7,709 nucleotides of DNA from Candidatus Kerfeldbacteria bacterium (GCA_003512175.1 DOSP01000090.1:3757-11465), one strand, 5' to 3'. Positions 1 to 5,490 are shown, numbered from the stretch's first letter. A program made the numbers and translations. The notes: generated by a model from the sequence alone, not told the origin.

Positions 1-151
1 GGCGACCACGTTGGGCATTCACCCCGGCACGGGTCACGGCGGTGCGGGCTAAGCGGATGCGATTTTTGCGACCCCACTTAAATCCCTTGGCGCGTTTCAG
101 TAAATTACGGCGGCGTTTGACATGAGCAACTCCTCGTTTAACACGTGGCAT
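1..151 (-). CDS. rplT: 50S ribosomal protein bL20, N-terminal part (cut by window edge)
   Basis: Ribosomal protein bL20 binds 23S rRNA early in assembly of the large subunit. Only the first 50 residues are visible, read on the minus strand from the ATG at 149-151 to the window edge. They begin MPRVKRGVAHVKRRRNLLKR and continue with AKGFKWGRKNRIRLA, the strongly basic N-terminal extension of bL20 that threads into rRNA. The gene lies 5 nt after the rpmI stop, in the conserved order infC-rpmI-rplT, so it is the last visible gene of that operon. No Shine-Dalgarno sequence is obvious (AATAAAGAAT precedes the ATG), and translation may be coupled to rpmI. In well-studied bacteria bL20 represses this operon post-transcriptionally; nothing here shows whether that applies. 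The identification is secure from sequence pattern plus gene order. Confidence 0.95.
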   Translation of the reverse strand, partial: MPRVKRGVAHVKRRRNLLKRAKGFKWGRKNRIRLARTAVTRAGVNAQRGR

Positions 152-156
152 ATTCT

Positions 157-366
157 TTATTGATTATTAATGGCGCGGTTAATCGTGCGCCGATACACTG
201 ATGAAATTTCAAAGTCACGTCGTTTGTTGCGGGTGACTTTGCCACTTTCTCTGGCATTAAAATGATCCTGACCAGGTGAACGTAGCATCAAGCGGCGTTT
301 CTTACCACCGGATACTTTAACGCGTTTGCTGATACTCTTCACAGTTTTTAATTTGGCTTTCGGCAT
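157..366 (-). CDS. rpmI: 50S ribosomal protein bL35
   Basis: Small basic protein of the large ribosomal subunit, 69 residues, close to the usual 64-66. It starts MPKAKLKTVKSISKRVKVSG, matching the bL35 pattern MPK-K-K--K--KR-KV-G-GK, followed by GGKKRRLMLRS. The second half reads GQDHFNARESGKVTRNKRRD, a form of the C-terminal half that I associate with Patescibacteria; most other bacteria have a Lys/Arg-rich HxLTKKSxKRKRRLRK segment there. The ATG lies 4 nt after the infC stop, and rplT follows after 5 nt, so the three genes are almost certainly translated from one mRNA. The sequence before the ATG (AAGAAGTAACCAT) is the 3' end of infC and could serve at most as a weak ribosome binding site. 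Identification rests on the motif and the synteny. Confidence 0.95.
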   Translation of the reverse strand: MPKAKLKTVKSISKRVKVSGGKKRRLMLRSPGQDHFNARESGKVTRNKRRDFEISSVYRRTINRAINNQ

Positions 367-370
367 ATGG

Positions 371-883
371 TTACTTCTTTGGCATGACGATAGCGGTGAT
401 CTTGCCCCCTTGTTGCGATACAGGGCTTTCCACTGTGGCTACGTCTGCTACTTGTTGAATAAAATTTTGCACAACTTCTCGACCAATTTCTGGATGGGCT
501 TTTTGCCGGCCACGTAACAACAATTCAATTTGTACTTTGTTCCCTTCTTCCAAGAACTTGGTGGCTTGCTTCACCCGGACCGACACGTCGTGATCACCAA
601 TGGTAGTGGATAATCGGATGCCCTTCACTTCGGTCTTTTTTTGTTTGCCGCGTTGCTTCCGTTCTTTCTTGTTCGCTTCGTAGCGCAGTTGTCCGTAGTC
701 AACTATTTTACAGACGGGCGGTTGAGCCAACGGTGACACTTCAACTAGGTCAAGACCCCGTTCGGCGGCTAAGCGGAGAGCTTCAGCGGTGGTCATCACG
801 CCGAGCATGGTGCCAGTGTTGTCGATGATGCGGACTTGCGGAATGCGAATTTGATCATTCACGCGGAATTCTTTTTTGGAAAT
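371..883 (-). CDS. infC: Translation initiation factor IF-3, probable AUU start
   Basis: IF3 binds the 30S subunit, keeps it free of 50S and checks the initiator tRNA-start codon pair. The N-terminal domain is recognisable by VNDQIRIPQVRIID, followed by EALRLAAERGLDLVEVSP, PPVCKIVDYG and a Lys-rich linker (KKERKQRGKQKK). The C-terminal domain has GDHDVSVRVKQATKFLEEGNKV, then RGRQKAHPEIGREV and a final AIVMPKK. Starting at GTG (860-862) gives 163 residues. I prefer the in-frame ATT at 881-883, which adds seven residues (ISKKEFR, the first decoded as Met) and gives 170 residues with the usual basic lead-in before VNDQIR. AUU starts are a known IF3 hallmark that lets IF3 repress its own mRNA. 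A stop lies upstream at 893-895 (TGA). The start choice is inference; the family is certain. Confidence 0.93.
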   Translation of the reverse strand: MSKKEFRVNDQIRIPQVRIIDNTGTMLGVMTTAEALRLAAERGLDLVEVSPLAQPPVCKIVDYGQLRYEANKKERKQRGKQKKTEVKGIRLSTTIGDHDVSVRVKQATKFLEEGNKVQIELLLRGRQKAHPEIGREVVQNFIQQVADVATVESPVSQQGGKITAIVMPKK

Positions 884-918
884 ATGAGCTTTACTTCAAT
901 GCTTAAATATATTTTGGT

Positions 919-1315
919 TGGTGGAGATGGCGGGGGTTACACCCGCGTCTACCGTACCCGCAGCTTGTCTTCTACTAGTATAGAATAGTGAGGAATTTAG
1001 AAGTACAGTGAAGCACTATCCACTGACTGTACCTCGAGCTGATCAATTGGTACGGTCTGCCGGGGTCAGCACCGGCGACTATAGCCTGATGAATAGCACC
1101 CGGCTCAACCCTATCAGGTATTAGGTTGACGGATGGTCGTTGAATTTAAGCAACAACAGGAGCAAAAGCTGGAGTCAAAGCGTTCGAAAACGCAGCGATC
1201 TTAGCCTTTACCTTTTGTACGAAGTTTGCACTTAGTACGAGTGGATGTGTCAAACGACATCCGGCGTTACTAGCTAACAAAGCATTGGTGCACAGTATCG
1301 AATATAGGCATCCCC
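919..1315 (-). ncRNA. ssrA: tmRNA (transfer-messenger RNA), complete, CCA encoded
   Basis: With SmpB, tmRNA rescues ribosomes stalled on broken mRNAs and adds a degradation tag. The RNA is 397 nt. The 5' acceptor strand GGGGATG (1315-1309) pairs with CATCTCC (929-923) with one G-U pair; discriminator A (922) and encoded CCA (921-919) follow. A T-arm with stem GCGGG/CCCGC encloses loop TGTAACC (941-935). The D-loop region keeps the conserved TTCGA. A P2 helix joins ACTGTGCACC near the 5' end to GGTACGGT near the 3' end. Pseudoknots: PK1 at 1243-1268, PK2 at 1085-1129 (7-bp stem plus CCTGA/TCAGG), PK3 at 1038-1076 (GCCGG/CCGGC plus GCTGA/TCAGC), PK4 at 985-1032 (GTACAGT/ACTGTAC plus ATAGTG/CACTAT). 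The tag frame begins at GCA 1229, 13 nt after PK1, with T-A at positions -5/-4. smpB is directly upstream on the same strand. The folding was done by eye. Confidence 0.95.
1146..1229 (-). other. tmRNA tag-peptide reading frame (27 residues plus stop)
   Basis: This is the internal mRNA-like segment of the tmRNA. The resume codon is GCA (1229-1227) and the frame runs 27 codons to TAA (1148-1146). The peptide begins ANFVQKVKAKIA, passes through AFSNAL and ends TPAFAPVVA. It is long compared with the 10-residue tag of E. coli, carries four lysines and no acidic residue, and ends Val-Val-Ala instead of the usual Leu-Ala-Ala type. A small, hydrophobic C-terminus is what ClpXP-like proteases recognise, so the tag can still work as a degradation signal. 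The boundaries follow from the distance to PK1, the T-A bases at -5/-4 and the alanine resume codon. Confidence 0.88.
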
Positions 1316-1322
1316 AGGCTCG

Positions 1323-1359
1323 CCCATAATAAATACAAATCTATGGGAGATGCTGTGAA
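1323..1359 (-). promoter_or_regulatory. Candidate ssrA promoter and dyad in the smpB-ssrA gap
   Basis: In the 47-bp gap between smpB and ssrA, minus-strand TTCACA (1359-1354), an 18-nt spacer and TATTTA (1335-1330) form a passable sigma-70-type promoter. It would start a transcript near 1323 and leave about 8 nt for 5' maturation, normally done by RNase P. An inverted repeat, CCCATA (1347-1342) with TATGGG (1328-1323), overlaps the -10 box and could be an operator or a leader hairpin. ssrA may equally be read through from smpB, since no terminator is visible between them. The evidence is only short matches. Confidence 0.35.
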
Positions 1360-1362
1360 AGC

Positions 1363-1809
1363 CTATACCTTTTGTCGAAGAGCTCGGGCAATTTGCCGAT
1401 TGACATCACGTTTTTTGATGTCGGCCCGCTTGTCGTATTTCTTTTTGCCTCGTGCCAGAACCAGCTTTAATTTTACGAGGCGCCTCGTAGTATACATATT
1501 TTCGGGCAGTATTGTCAAGCCGCCCTCGTCCAGCCGGCCGCGCAGGTAATCAACCTCCTTTTTCTTCAGTAGTACTTGGCGCGGGCGGGTGGGGTCATAG
1601 CCTGGTTGATTGATCAGTTGATACGGACTGATGTGGGCTTTTTTTAGCCAAAATGAGCCGTTTTCGTACGATACGTAGGCTCCTTGTAACTTGACGTGGC
1701 CTAACTTACAGGCTTTGACTTCCGCACCGGTCAATACCAAACCGGCTTCAACGTCTTCCAGAACAGTGAAGTCCGACCGTAAATGTTTAGCGACAGCAAG
1801 TGTGGGCAT
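1363..1809 (-). CDS. smpB: SsrA-binding protein SmpB
   Basis: SmpB binds the tRNA-like part of tmRNA and places its C-terminal tail in the empty mRNA channel of stalled ribosomes. From the ATG at 1807-1809 it has 148 residues, slightly short of the usual 150-160. Family landmarks are FTVLEDVEAGLVLTGAEVKA near the N-terminus, YVSYENGSFWLKKAHISPY in the OB-fold barrel, DPTRPRQVLLKKKEVDYLRG in the middle, and GKKKYDKRADIKKRDVNR leading into the basic tail. A start 28 codons upstream at 1893 is possible in the same frame, but it adds nonfamily sequence and would overlap argS, so I reject it. The next gene downstream is the tmRNA, its functional partner, 47 bp away. argS diverges on the other side across 40 bp. 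No Shine-Dalgarno sequence precedes the ATG, and the nearby -10 box suggests a leaderless mRNA. Confidence 0.95.
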   Translation of the reverse strand: MPTLAVAKHLRSDFTVLEDVEAGLVLTGAEVKACKLGHVKLQGAYVSYENGSFWLKKAHISPYQLINQPGYDPTRPRQVLLKKKEVDYLRGRLDEGGLTILPENMYTTRRLVKLKLVLARGKKKYDKRADIKKRDVNRQIARALRQKV

Positions 1810-1820
1810 GTAGGCAATAT

Positions 1821-1848
1821 ACCATAATTTCGCTATACTAGCTGTCAC
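1821..1848 (-). promoter_or_regulatory. Candidate smpB promoter (leaderless geometry)
   Basis: On the minus strand GTGACA (1848-1843), a 16-nt spacer and TATGGT (1826-1821) make a candidate promoter. The -10 box ends 11 nt before the smpB ATG, so transcription would begin roughly 4-6 nt before, or at, the start codon. The whole element fits inside the 40-bp divergent gap shared with argS. The box matches are moderate. Confidence 0.4.
1834..1839 (+). promoter_or_regulatory. -10 box of argS promoter (leaderless geometry)
   Basis: TATACT is a near-consensus -10 element ending exactly 10 nt before the argS ATG at 1850, so the transcript should start about 3-5 nt before, or at, that ATG. No convincing TTGACA-like -35 box lies 16-18 nt upstream (TAGGCA at 1811-1816), and no Shine-Dalgarno sequence precedes the gene. 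The same 10-nt spacing occurs at the 5182 gene. Confidence 0.5.
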
Positions 1849-1849
1849 C

Positions 1850-3451
1850 ATGAAGTCGATCATCGCTGATAAAATCCAAGGTGCGGCGGCCAAACTATGG
1901 CCCGGTGTTCAGTTACCTGTTCTGGAAATTTCCTATCCCGATCACGCCCAGCATGGTGATTATTCCTCCAATGTGGCGATGAAGTTGGCCAAAGTACTCA
2001 AACGTAATCCACAGGATATTGGTGAGGAACTGGCAGCGGCGATTGATCAGGAGGGGATTGAGCGGATTGAAGTCGTACCACCAGGTTTTTTGAACTTTTT
2101 CGTGAACGATAAATTCTTAACTGGTGGTGTGCGCTTAGTGCTCGAGCAAGGTGATCAATTCGGCGTGAACACATCTGGTCAGAACAAAAAGGTGCTCGTT
2201 GAATTTTTGTCCGCTAATCCGACAGGCCCAATTCATTTAGGCAATGGCCGAGCTGGTTTTACCGGTGACGTGTTGGTAAAGGTTTTACGTGCCAGTGGCT
2301 ACACCGTCATTGCCGAATACATTATCAATGATTACGGTAAACAACTGGATACCTTAGCGGAATCAGTCTTGCGGCGTTACATGCAACTGCAAGGTGTGAA
2401 CGTCGATTATCCTGATGAACTGTATAAAGGTGATTATATTAAAGATTTAGCCAGTCGCGTGCAACCGAAAGGTTCCATGGTTGAAATGCGGGCCGAAGTG
2501 AAGGAATGGGCGTTGGAAGAAATGGTGAAGCAGATTCAAGATTTTGTTGAACACACACTACATATTCACTACGACGTTTGGCAATCCGAACGCAGTTTAT
2601 ATGATCCCAAGAAAGTAGCCGAAGCCAAACAGTTTTTGACGGATCATCAGTTGATCTATGTACAAGACGGTGCTACCTGGTTTGCTTCCACCAAGTTTGG
2701 TGACGATAAGGATCGGGTTATTATTAAATCAAGTGGCGAGAACACCTATTTTTTCTCTGATATTTTGTATCTGATCGATAAATTTGAAGTGCGGAAGATT
2801 GATCACTGGATTTGGTATTTAGGGGCGGATCATCATGGCTATGAAGGACGGATGCAAGCTGCCCTGGCTGCTTTGGGCCATGCCGGCAAGCTAGATATTA
2901 CCTTTGTGCAACTGGTGCGCTTGATGTTTAACGGGAAAGAGATGCGGATGTCGAAACGGAAAGGCACCTTTGTGACTTTAGAAGAATTGGTTGATGAAGT
3001 GGGGTTAGATGTCGTGCGCTGGTTCTTTTTGATGTATGACGCCAACACCCACATGGATTTTGATCTGAATCTGGCCAGAGAACGTTCCGAACACAACCCA
3101 GTCTTCTATGTGCAATATGCCTATGCCCGAATCTGTAGTTTATTGAAGAAAGCCGGTACCCAAGCCCCTGGGCCAATTCAGTTATCGAGTGCGGCGGAAG
3201 AAAGCTTGGCTAAATTGTTGTTTCAATTACCTGAGTTAGTAGTCGATGTCAGTACGAGTTATCACGTCCACAAATTACCACAGTACGCCCTCGATGTAGC
3301 GCGAGCCTTTCATAAATTCTATACCGTTGGTCGGGTGATTGATCAAGCCGGCGCAGTAGATAGTAGTCGGTACCAGTTAGCGCAAGCAACGCAGATTGTG
3401 CTAAAAAACACCTTACGCTTGATGGGGATCACGGCTCCGGAAAAAATGTAG
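1850..3451 (+). CDS. argS: Arginyl-tRNA synthetase
   Basis: ArgRS is a class I synthetase that charges tRNA-Arg with arginine using ATP. The 533 residues are shorter than the usual 550-580. The N-terminal Add1-type domain is marked by YPDHAQHGDYSSNVAMKLAK (about 29-48). The HIGH-type motif sits in SANPTGPIHLGNGRAG (121-136), the conserved ADHHGY lies at 326-331, and the KMSKS-type loop is MRMSKRKG (365-372). The anticodon-binding (DALR) domain begins near NPVFYVQYAYARI (416-428) and the protein ends RLMGITAPEKM, matching the usual final LxGIxAPExM. The ATG at 1850 directly precedes conserved sequence, and 40 bp separate it from divergent smpB. The gene heads a plus-strand unit with the glycosyltransferase (2-bp gap) and the pgeF-like gene. 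All expected catalytic motifs are present, so it should be functional. Confidence 0.97.
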   Translation: MKSIIADKIQGAAAKLWPGVQLPVLEISYPDHAQHGDYSSNVAMKLAKVLKRNPQDIGEELAAAIDQEGIERIEVVPPGFLNFFVNDKFLTGGVRLVLEQGDQFGVNTSGQNKKVLVEFLSANPTGPIHLGNGRAGFTGDVLVKVLRASGYTVIAEYIINDYGKQLDTLAESVLRRYMQLQGVNVDYPDELYKGDYIKDLASRVQPKGSMVEMRAEVKEWALEEMVKQIQDFVEHTLHIHYDVWQSERSLYDPKKVAEAKQFLTDHQLIYVQDGATWFASTKFGDDKDRVIIKSSGENTYFFSDILYLIDKFEVRKIDHWIWYLGADHHGYEGRMQAALAALGHAGKLDITFVQLVRLMFNGKEMRMSKRKGTFVTLEELVDEVGLDVVRWFFLMYDANTHMDFDLNLARERSEHNPVFYVQYAYARICSLLKKAGTQAPGPIQLSSAAEESLAKLLFQLPELVVDVSTSYHVHKLPQYALDVARAFHKFYTVGRVIDQAGAVDSSRYQLAQATQIVLKNTLRLMGITAPEKM

Positions 3452-3453
3452 CT

Positions 3454-4611
3454 ATGCGTATAGGTATCGACTGCCGAACCATTCTTAATCCTAGTCTCGG
3501 CGAAAAAGCCGGAGTCGGGCATTATACGTATTATCTGGTGAAGCACTTGTTGAAACTCGATAAGAAGAATCGGTATGTGTTGTTTTTCGATCATCGTTCG
3601 ACTGCGGTGCAAGAATTCAAACGGAAAAATGTGGAGATTATCCGCTTTCCCTATTCCGAATACAAAAAATATTTACCGATTGCCTATTCCCACGTCTATG
3701 TCAGCCGGATTCTCAATCAAGCCAAGTTAGATCTGTTCCATTCGCCGGCTAATGTGATTCCATTGCAATATCACAAGCCAGCCGTCGTGACCGTGCATGA
3801 TTTAGCTATTTACCGGCATCCCGAATGGTTTCCACCTAAGCAAGATTTTTCTATTAAGGTATTAGTACCGCGCAGCATACAAAAAGCCAAACAGATTATT
3901 GCAGTCTCGCAATCCACTGCCAACGATATTCAAAAGCAATTTCATGTTTCCAAGAAGCAGATCACTGTCATTCATGAAGGGTATGAAACCAACAAAGCAC
4001 CGAGCAAGCTAGCCATGCATGCCCTACGGAAGCGGTTGAAACTCAAGGAAAAATATCTTTTCTATGTTGGCACACTAGAACCACGCAAAAACATTGCTGG
4101 GATGGTTGCTGCCTTTGATGCGCTCGTCCGGCGCAAACCAAAAAAATATCGTGATGTCCAATTGGTTTTAGCCGGAGCCAAAGGCTATCAGTTTATGGAA
4201 AACTACAAAGCCATTCAGGCCGTGCAAGCCGGCAGCATTCGCTACGTGGGTTATCTGTCTGAACAAGATAAGCGAGTCTTACTGCATGGGGCAGTAGCCT
4301 TTGTGTTTCCATCATTGTATGAAGGCTTTGGGTTGCCGGTGGTCGAGGCTATGGCCGCTGGCACCCCGGTGATTACTTCTCATGTGGCGTCATTGCCGGA
4401 AATAACTGGCAAAGCCGCACTCTTGATTAATCCACAGTCATCGTTGGCGCTGCAGCAAGCTATGGAAAAAATGCTGCTCACCAAAACCAGGGCAAGTTAC
4501 AGTAAGAAAGGAAAAGCGCAAGCGAAAAAATTTAGTTGGGATAAGTGTGCCAAGCAAACGTTACAGGTCTATGCTACAGTTTCAGCTGCTGCGGCAGTTC
4601 CCAAAACTTGA
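3454..4611 (+). CDS. Glycosyltransferase, GT4 family (GT-B fold)
   Basis: A retaining GT4-type glycosyltransferase of 385 residues that transfers a sugar from a nucleotide-sugar donor; the acceptor cannot be read from sequence. The N-terminal Rossmann half starts MRIGIDCRTI, has a Gly turn (AGVGHYTYYL, 19-28) and carries VTVHDLAIYRHPEWFP (112-127). The donor-binding half carries YVGTLEPRKNI (204-214), VLAGAKG (238-244), then FPSLYEGFGLPVVEAMAAGTP (285-305), with the E-x7-E pair at Glu290 and Glu298. No signal peptide or membrane segment is visible, so it is probably cytosolic or peripheral at the membrane, making cell-surface glycans or glycolipids. Its ATG follows the argS stop by 2 nt, and its last 41 nt overlap the next gene, so the three are probably co-transcribed. 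Family assignment is firm; exact substrate unknown. Confidence 0.93.
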   Translation: MRIGIDCRTILNPSLGEKAGVGHYTYYLVKHLLKLDKKNRYVLFFDHRSTAVQEFKRKNVEIIRFPYSEYKKYLPIAYSHVYVSRILNQAKLDLFHSPANVIPLQYHKPAVVTVHDLAIYRHPEWFPPKQDFSIKVLVPRSIQKAKQIIAVSQSTANDIQKQFHVSKKQITVIHEGYETNKAPSKLAMHALRKRLKLKEKYLFYVGTLEPRKNIAGMVAAFDALVRRKPKKYRDVQLVLAGAKGYQFMENYKAIQAVQAGSIRYVGYLSEQDKRVLLHGAVAFVFPSLYEGFGLPVVEAMAAGTPVITSHVASLPEITGKAALLINPQSSLALQQAMEKMLLTKTRASYSKKGKAQAKKFSWDKCAKQTLQVYATVSAAAAVPKT

Positions 4612-5122
4612 ACACAGTATCGCCACGCGTCATAACGAACGCGAGCAATCATATGATGTGGTTGCCGAACAAGTGCATGGCAATCGGTTTGCCTGGGTAG
4701 ATGGACCACGTCTGCAACCAGTGCCACGCGTGGATGCCTTATTAACCGATACGCCGGGCATTCGCTTACGCATTGGTACATCAGACTGTGTTCCGATTAT
4801 TCTGTATGATCCCTCAACCCAACGAGGTGGTGTGATTCATGCCGGTGTGAAAGGCACGACCCAAGATATTCTGCTGAACGTGCTGGCAGAATTTAATCCC
4901 AAAAAAGTCTATCTCGGTATTGGCCCAGCCATTGGCCCAGAATGCTATGATGGCATTGATATTCAACAAGAAAATATCTTGCAAGCCTTCAGTGCCGGTG
5001 TGCCGCGTAGCCATATCGAGGTGATGCGACTGTGCACCAAGTGCCACACTGATACATTTTTTTCCTACCGGGCAGGGGATAACGTGAACTTTGGGTCGTA
5101 CTTTGCTCTTGCCAAAGAGTGA
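4571..5122 (+). CDS. pgeF: YfiH/PgeF family multicopper-oxidase-like protein, short version
   Basis: Members of the YfiH (DUF152, 'laccase-domain') family have been described as purine nucleoside phosphorylases/deaminases and, in E. coli, as a peptidoglycan editing factor. Family motifs are in order: EQVHGN with His36, DALLTDTPGIRLRIGTSDC with Cys73, HAGVKGT with His90, IGPAIGPECYDG (118-129), then CTKCHTDTFFSYRAGD. The His-Cys-His metal-site residues are all present. Oddities are HAGVKG where most members have HAGWRG, and a length of 183 against about 240-260, mainly from short N-terminal and loop regions. I chose the ATG at 4571 because MLQFQLLRQFPKLEHSIATR fits the family N-terminus; the ATG at 4547 adds eight unrelated residues. 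A weak AGG lies 4 nt upstream. It overlaps the glycosyltransferase by 41 bp and ends at a terminator. Confidence 0.88.
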   Translation: MLQFQLLRQFPKLEHSIATRHNEREQSYDVVAEQVHGNRFAWVDGPRLQPVPRVDALLTDTPGIRLRIGTSDCVPIILYDPSTQRGGVIHAGVKGTTQDILLNVLAEFNPKKVYLGIGPAIGPECYDGIDIQQENILQAFSAGVPRSHIEVMRLCTKCHTDTFFSYRAGDNVNFGSYFALAKE

Positions 5123-5129
5123 TTTTTTT
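5103..5129 (+). terminator. Probable intrinsic terminator of the argS-GT-pgeF unit
   Basis: A hairpin with core CTCTT (5106-5110), loop GCCA and AAGAG (5115-5119) can be extended by T-A and G-U pairs to 8 bp (5103-5122). It is followed immediately by seven T residues (5123-5129). The stem contains the pgeF stop codon. The stem is AT-rich and only moderately stable, but hairpin plus T-run in the right place fits a Rho-independent terminator. Confidence 0.55.
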
Positions 5130-5137
5130 GTTATAAT
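5109..5137 (+). promoter_or_regulatory. Upstream tandem promoter of the 5182 gene (sigma-70 type)
   Basis: TTGCCA (5109-5114), a 17-nt spacer and a perfect TATAAT (5132-5137) form a strong-looking housekeeping promoter. Transcription should start near 5144, giving a leader of about 38 nt before the ATG at 5182. Its -35 box lies inside the hairpin loop of the terminator of the preceding unit, and its start point falls on the -35 box of the second promoter. Confidence 0.6.
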
Positions 5138-5142
5138 CGCTA

Positions 5143-5171
5143 TTGACAAGCTCGTCTTTTTAGATTACACT
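5143..5171 (+). promoter_or_regulatory. Downstream tandem promoter of the 5182 gene (leaderless geometry)
   Basis: A perfect TTGACA (5143-5148), a 17-nt spacer and TACACT (5166-5171) make a second sigma-70-type promoter. The -10 box ends exactly 10 nt before the ATG at 5182, so the mRNA would have almost no leader. No Shine-Dalgarno sequence is present before the ATG (CTCAACCGTTTT). Confidence 0.65.
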
Positions 5172-5181
5172 CAACCGTTTT

Positions 5182-5490
5182 ATGAATAAACAACTGGACC
5201 AATTTCTTGGCGAATTACTGCAACAAGCCCACCCAACCGCTTTGCCGAAGCCGTTACTGGATAAGATGAAGGCAGATTTAACGCTCCAGCTCGATCAGCG
5301 CTTACACGATGCCATTCTGTTGGCGTTGCCAGAGGCCGATCAGGTGGCCTATCAGCAGCATATTTTGCAAGGCACAGCTACACCAGAATTGACCAGCTGG
5401 TTAACCGAACGCATCCCCGATTTTTCTGAACTGACCCAGTATGTTTGTGGTGAATTAGTACGCGATTATTTAGCCGTATGCGCGGAGTAA
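5182..5490 (+). CDS. Small helical protein of unknown function (102 residues)
   Basis: Function not recognised. The 102-residue product is predicted mostly alpha-helical and mildly acidic, with Leu/Gln-rich heptad-like stretches (MNKQLDQFLGELLQQAHPTA; DKMKADLTLQLDQRLHDAIL) and a second half with LPEADQVAYQQHIL and LTSWLTERIPDFSELTQYV. The pattern (helix, LPEAD..Y...I, then ERIPDF..L) resembles small DUF5663-like proteins common in Patescibacteria; I offer this from memory and with low certainty. There is no signal peptide, transmembrane segment or catalytic motif. Two tandem promoters drive it. Its stop codon lies 13 nt inside the following long frame, so the two proteins are probably translationally coupled and may work together. 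Codon use matches its neighbours and the frame is intact, so it is probably a real gene. Confidence 0.8.
   Translation: MNKQLDQFLGELLQQAHPTALPKPLLDKMKADLTLQLDQRLHDAILLALPEADQVAYQQHILQGTATPELTSWLTERIPDFSELTQYVCGELVRDYLAVCAE

Noticed and set aside
906..911. TATATT on the minus strand as a -10 box for infC
   Set aside because: The sequence 16-18 nt upstream is GC-rich tmRNA T-arm with no -35 likeness; a TATATT match alone in AT-rich sequence is weak.
1343..1549. Plus-strand frame opposite smpB
   Set aside because: Antisense shadow of smpB, rich in Arg/Ser/Phe, with no family signature.
1810..1893. A 28-codon N-terminal extension of smpB starting at 1893
   Set aside because: The added residues do not look like SmpB, they overlap argS on the opposite strand, and MPTLAVAKHLRSDF at 1809 is a normal family start.
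4547..4570. Earlier ATG for the pgeF-like gene
   Set aside because: The extra eight residues lie within the glycosyltransferase coding region and do not fit the family; the ATG at 4571 gives the usual N-terminal pattern.
1850..5490. Possibility of TGA recoding (genetic code 25, as in Gracilibacteria)
   Set aside because: TGA sits exactly at the expected ends of the glycosyltransferase and pgeF-like genes, and no conserved gene has an internal TGA.
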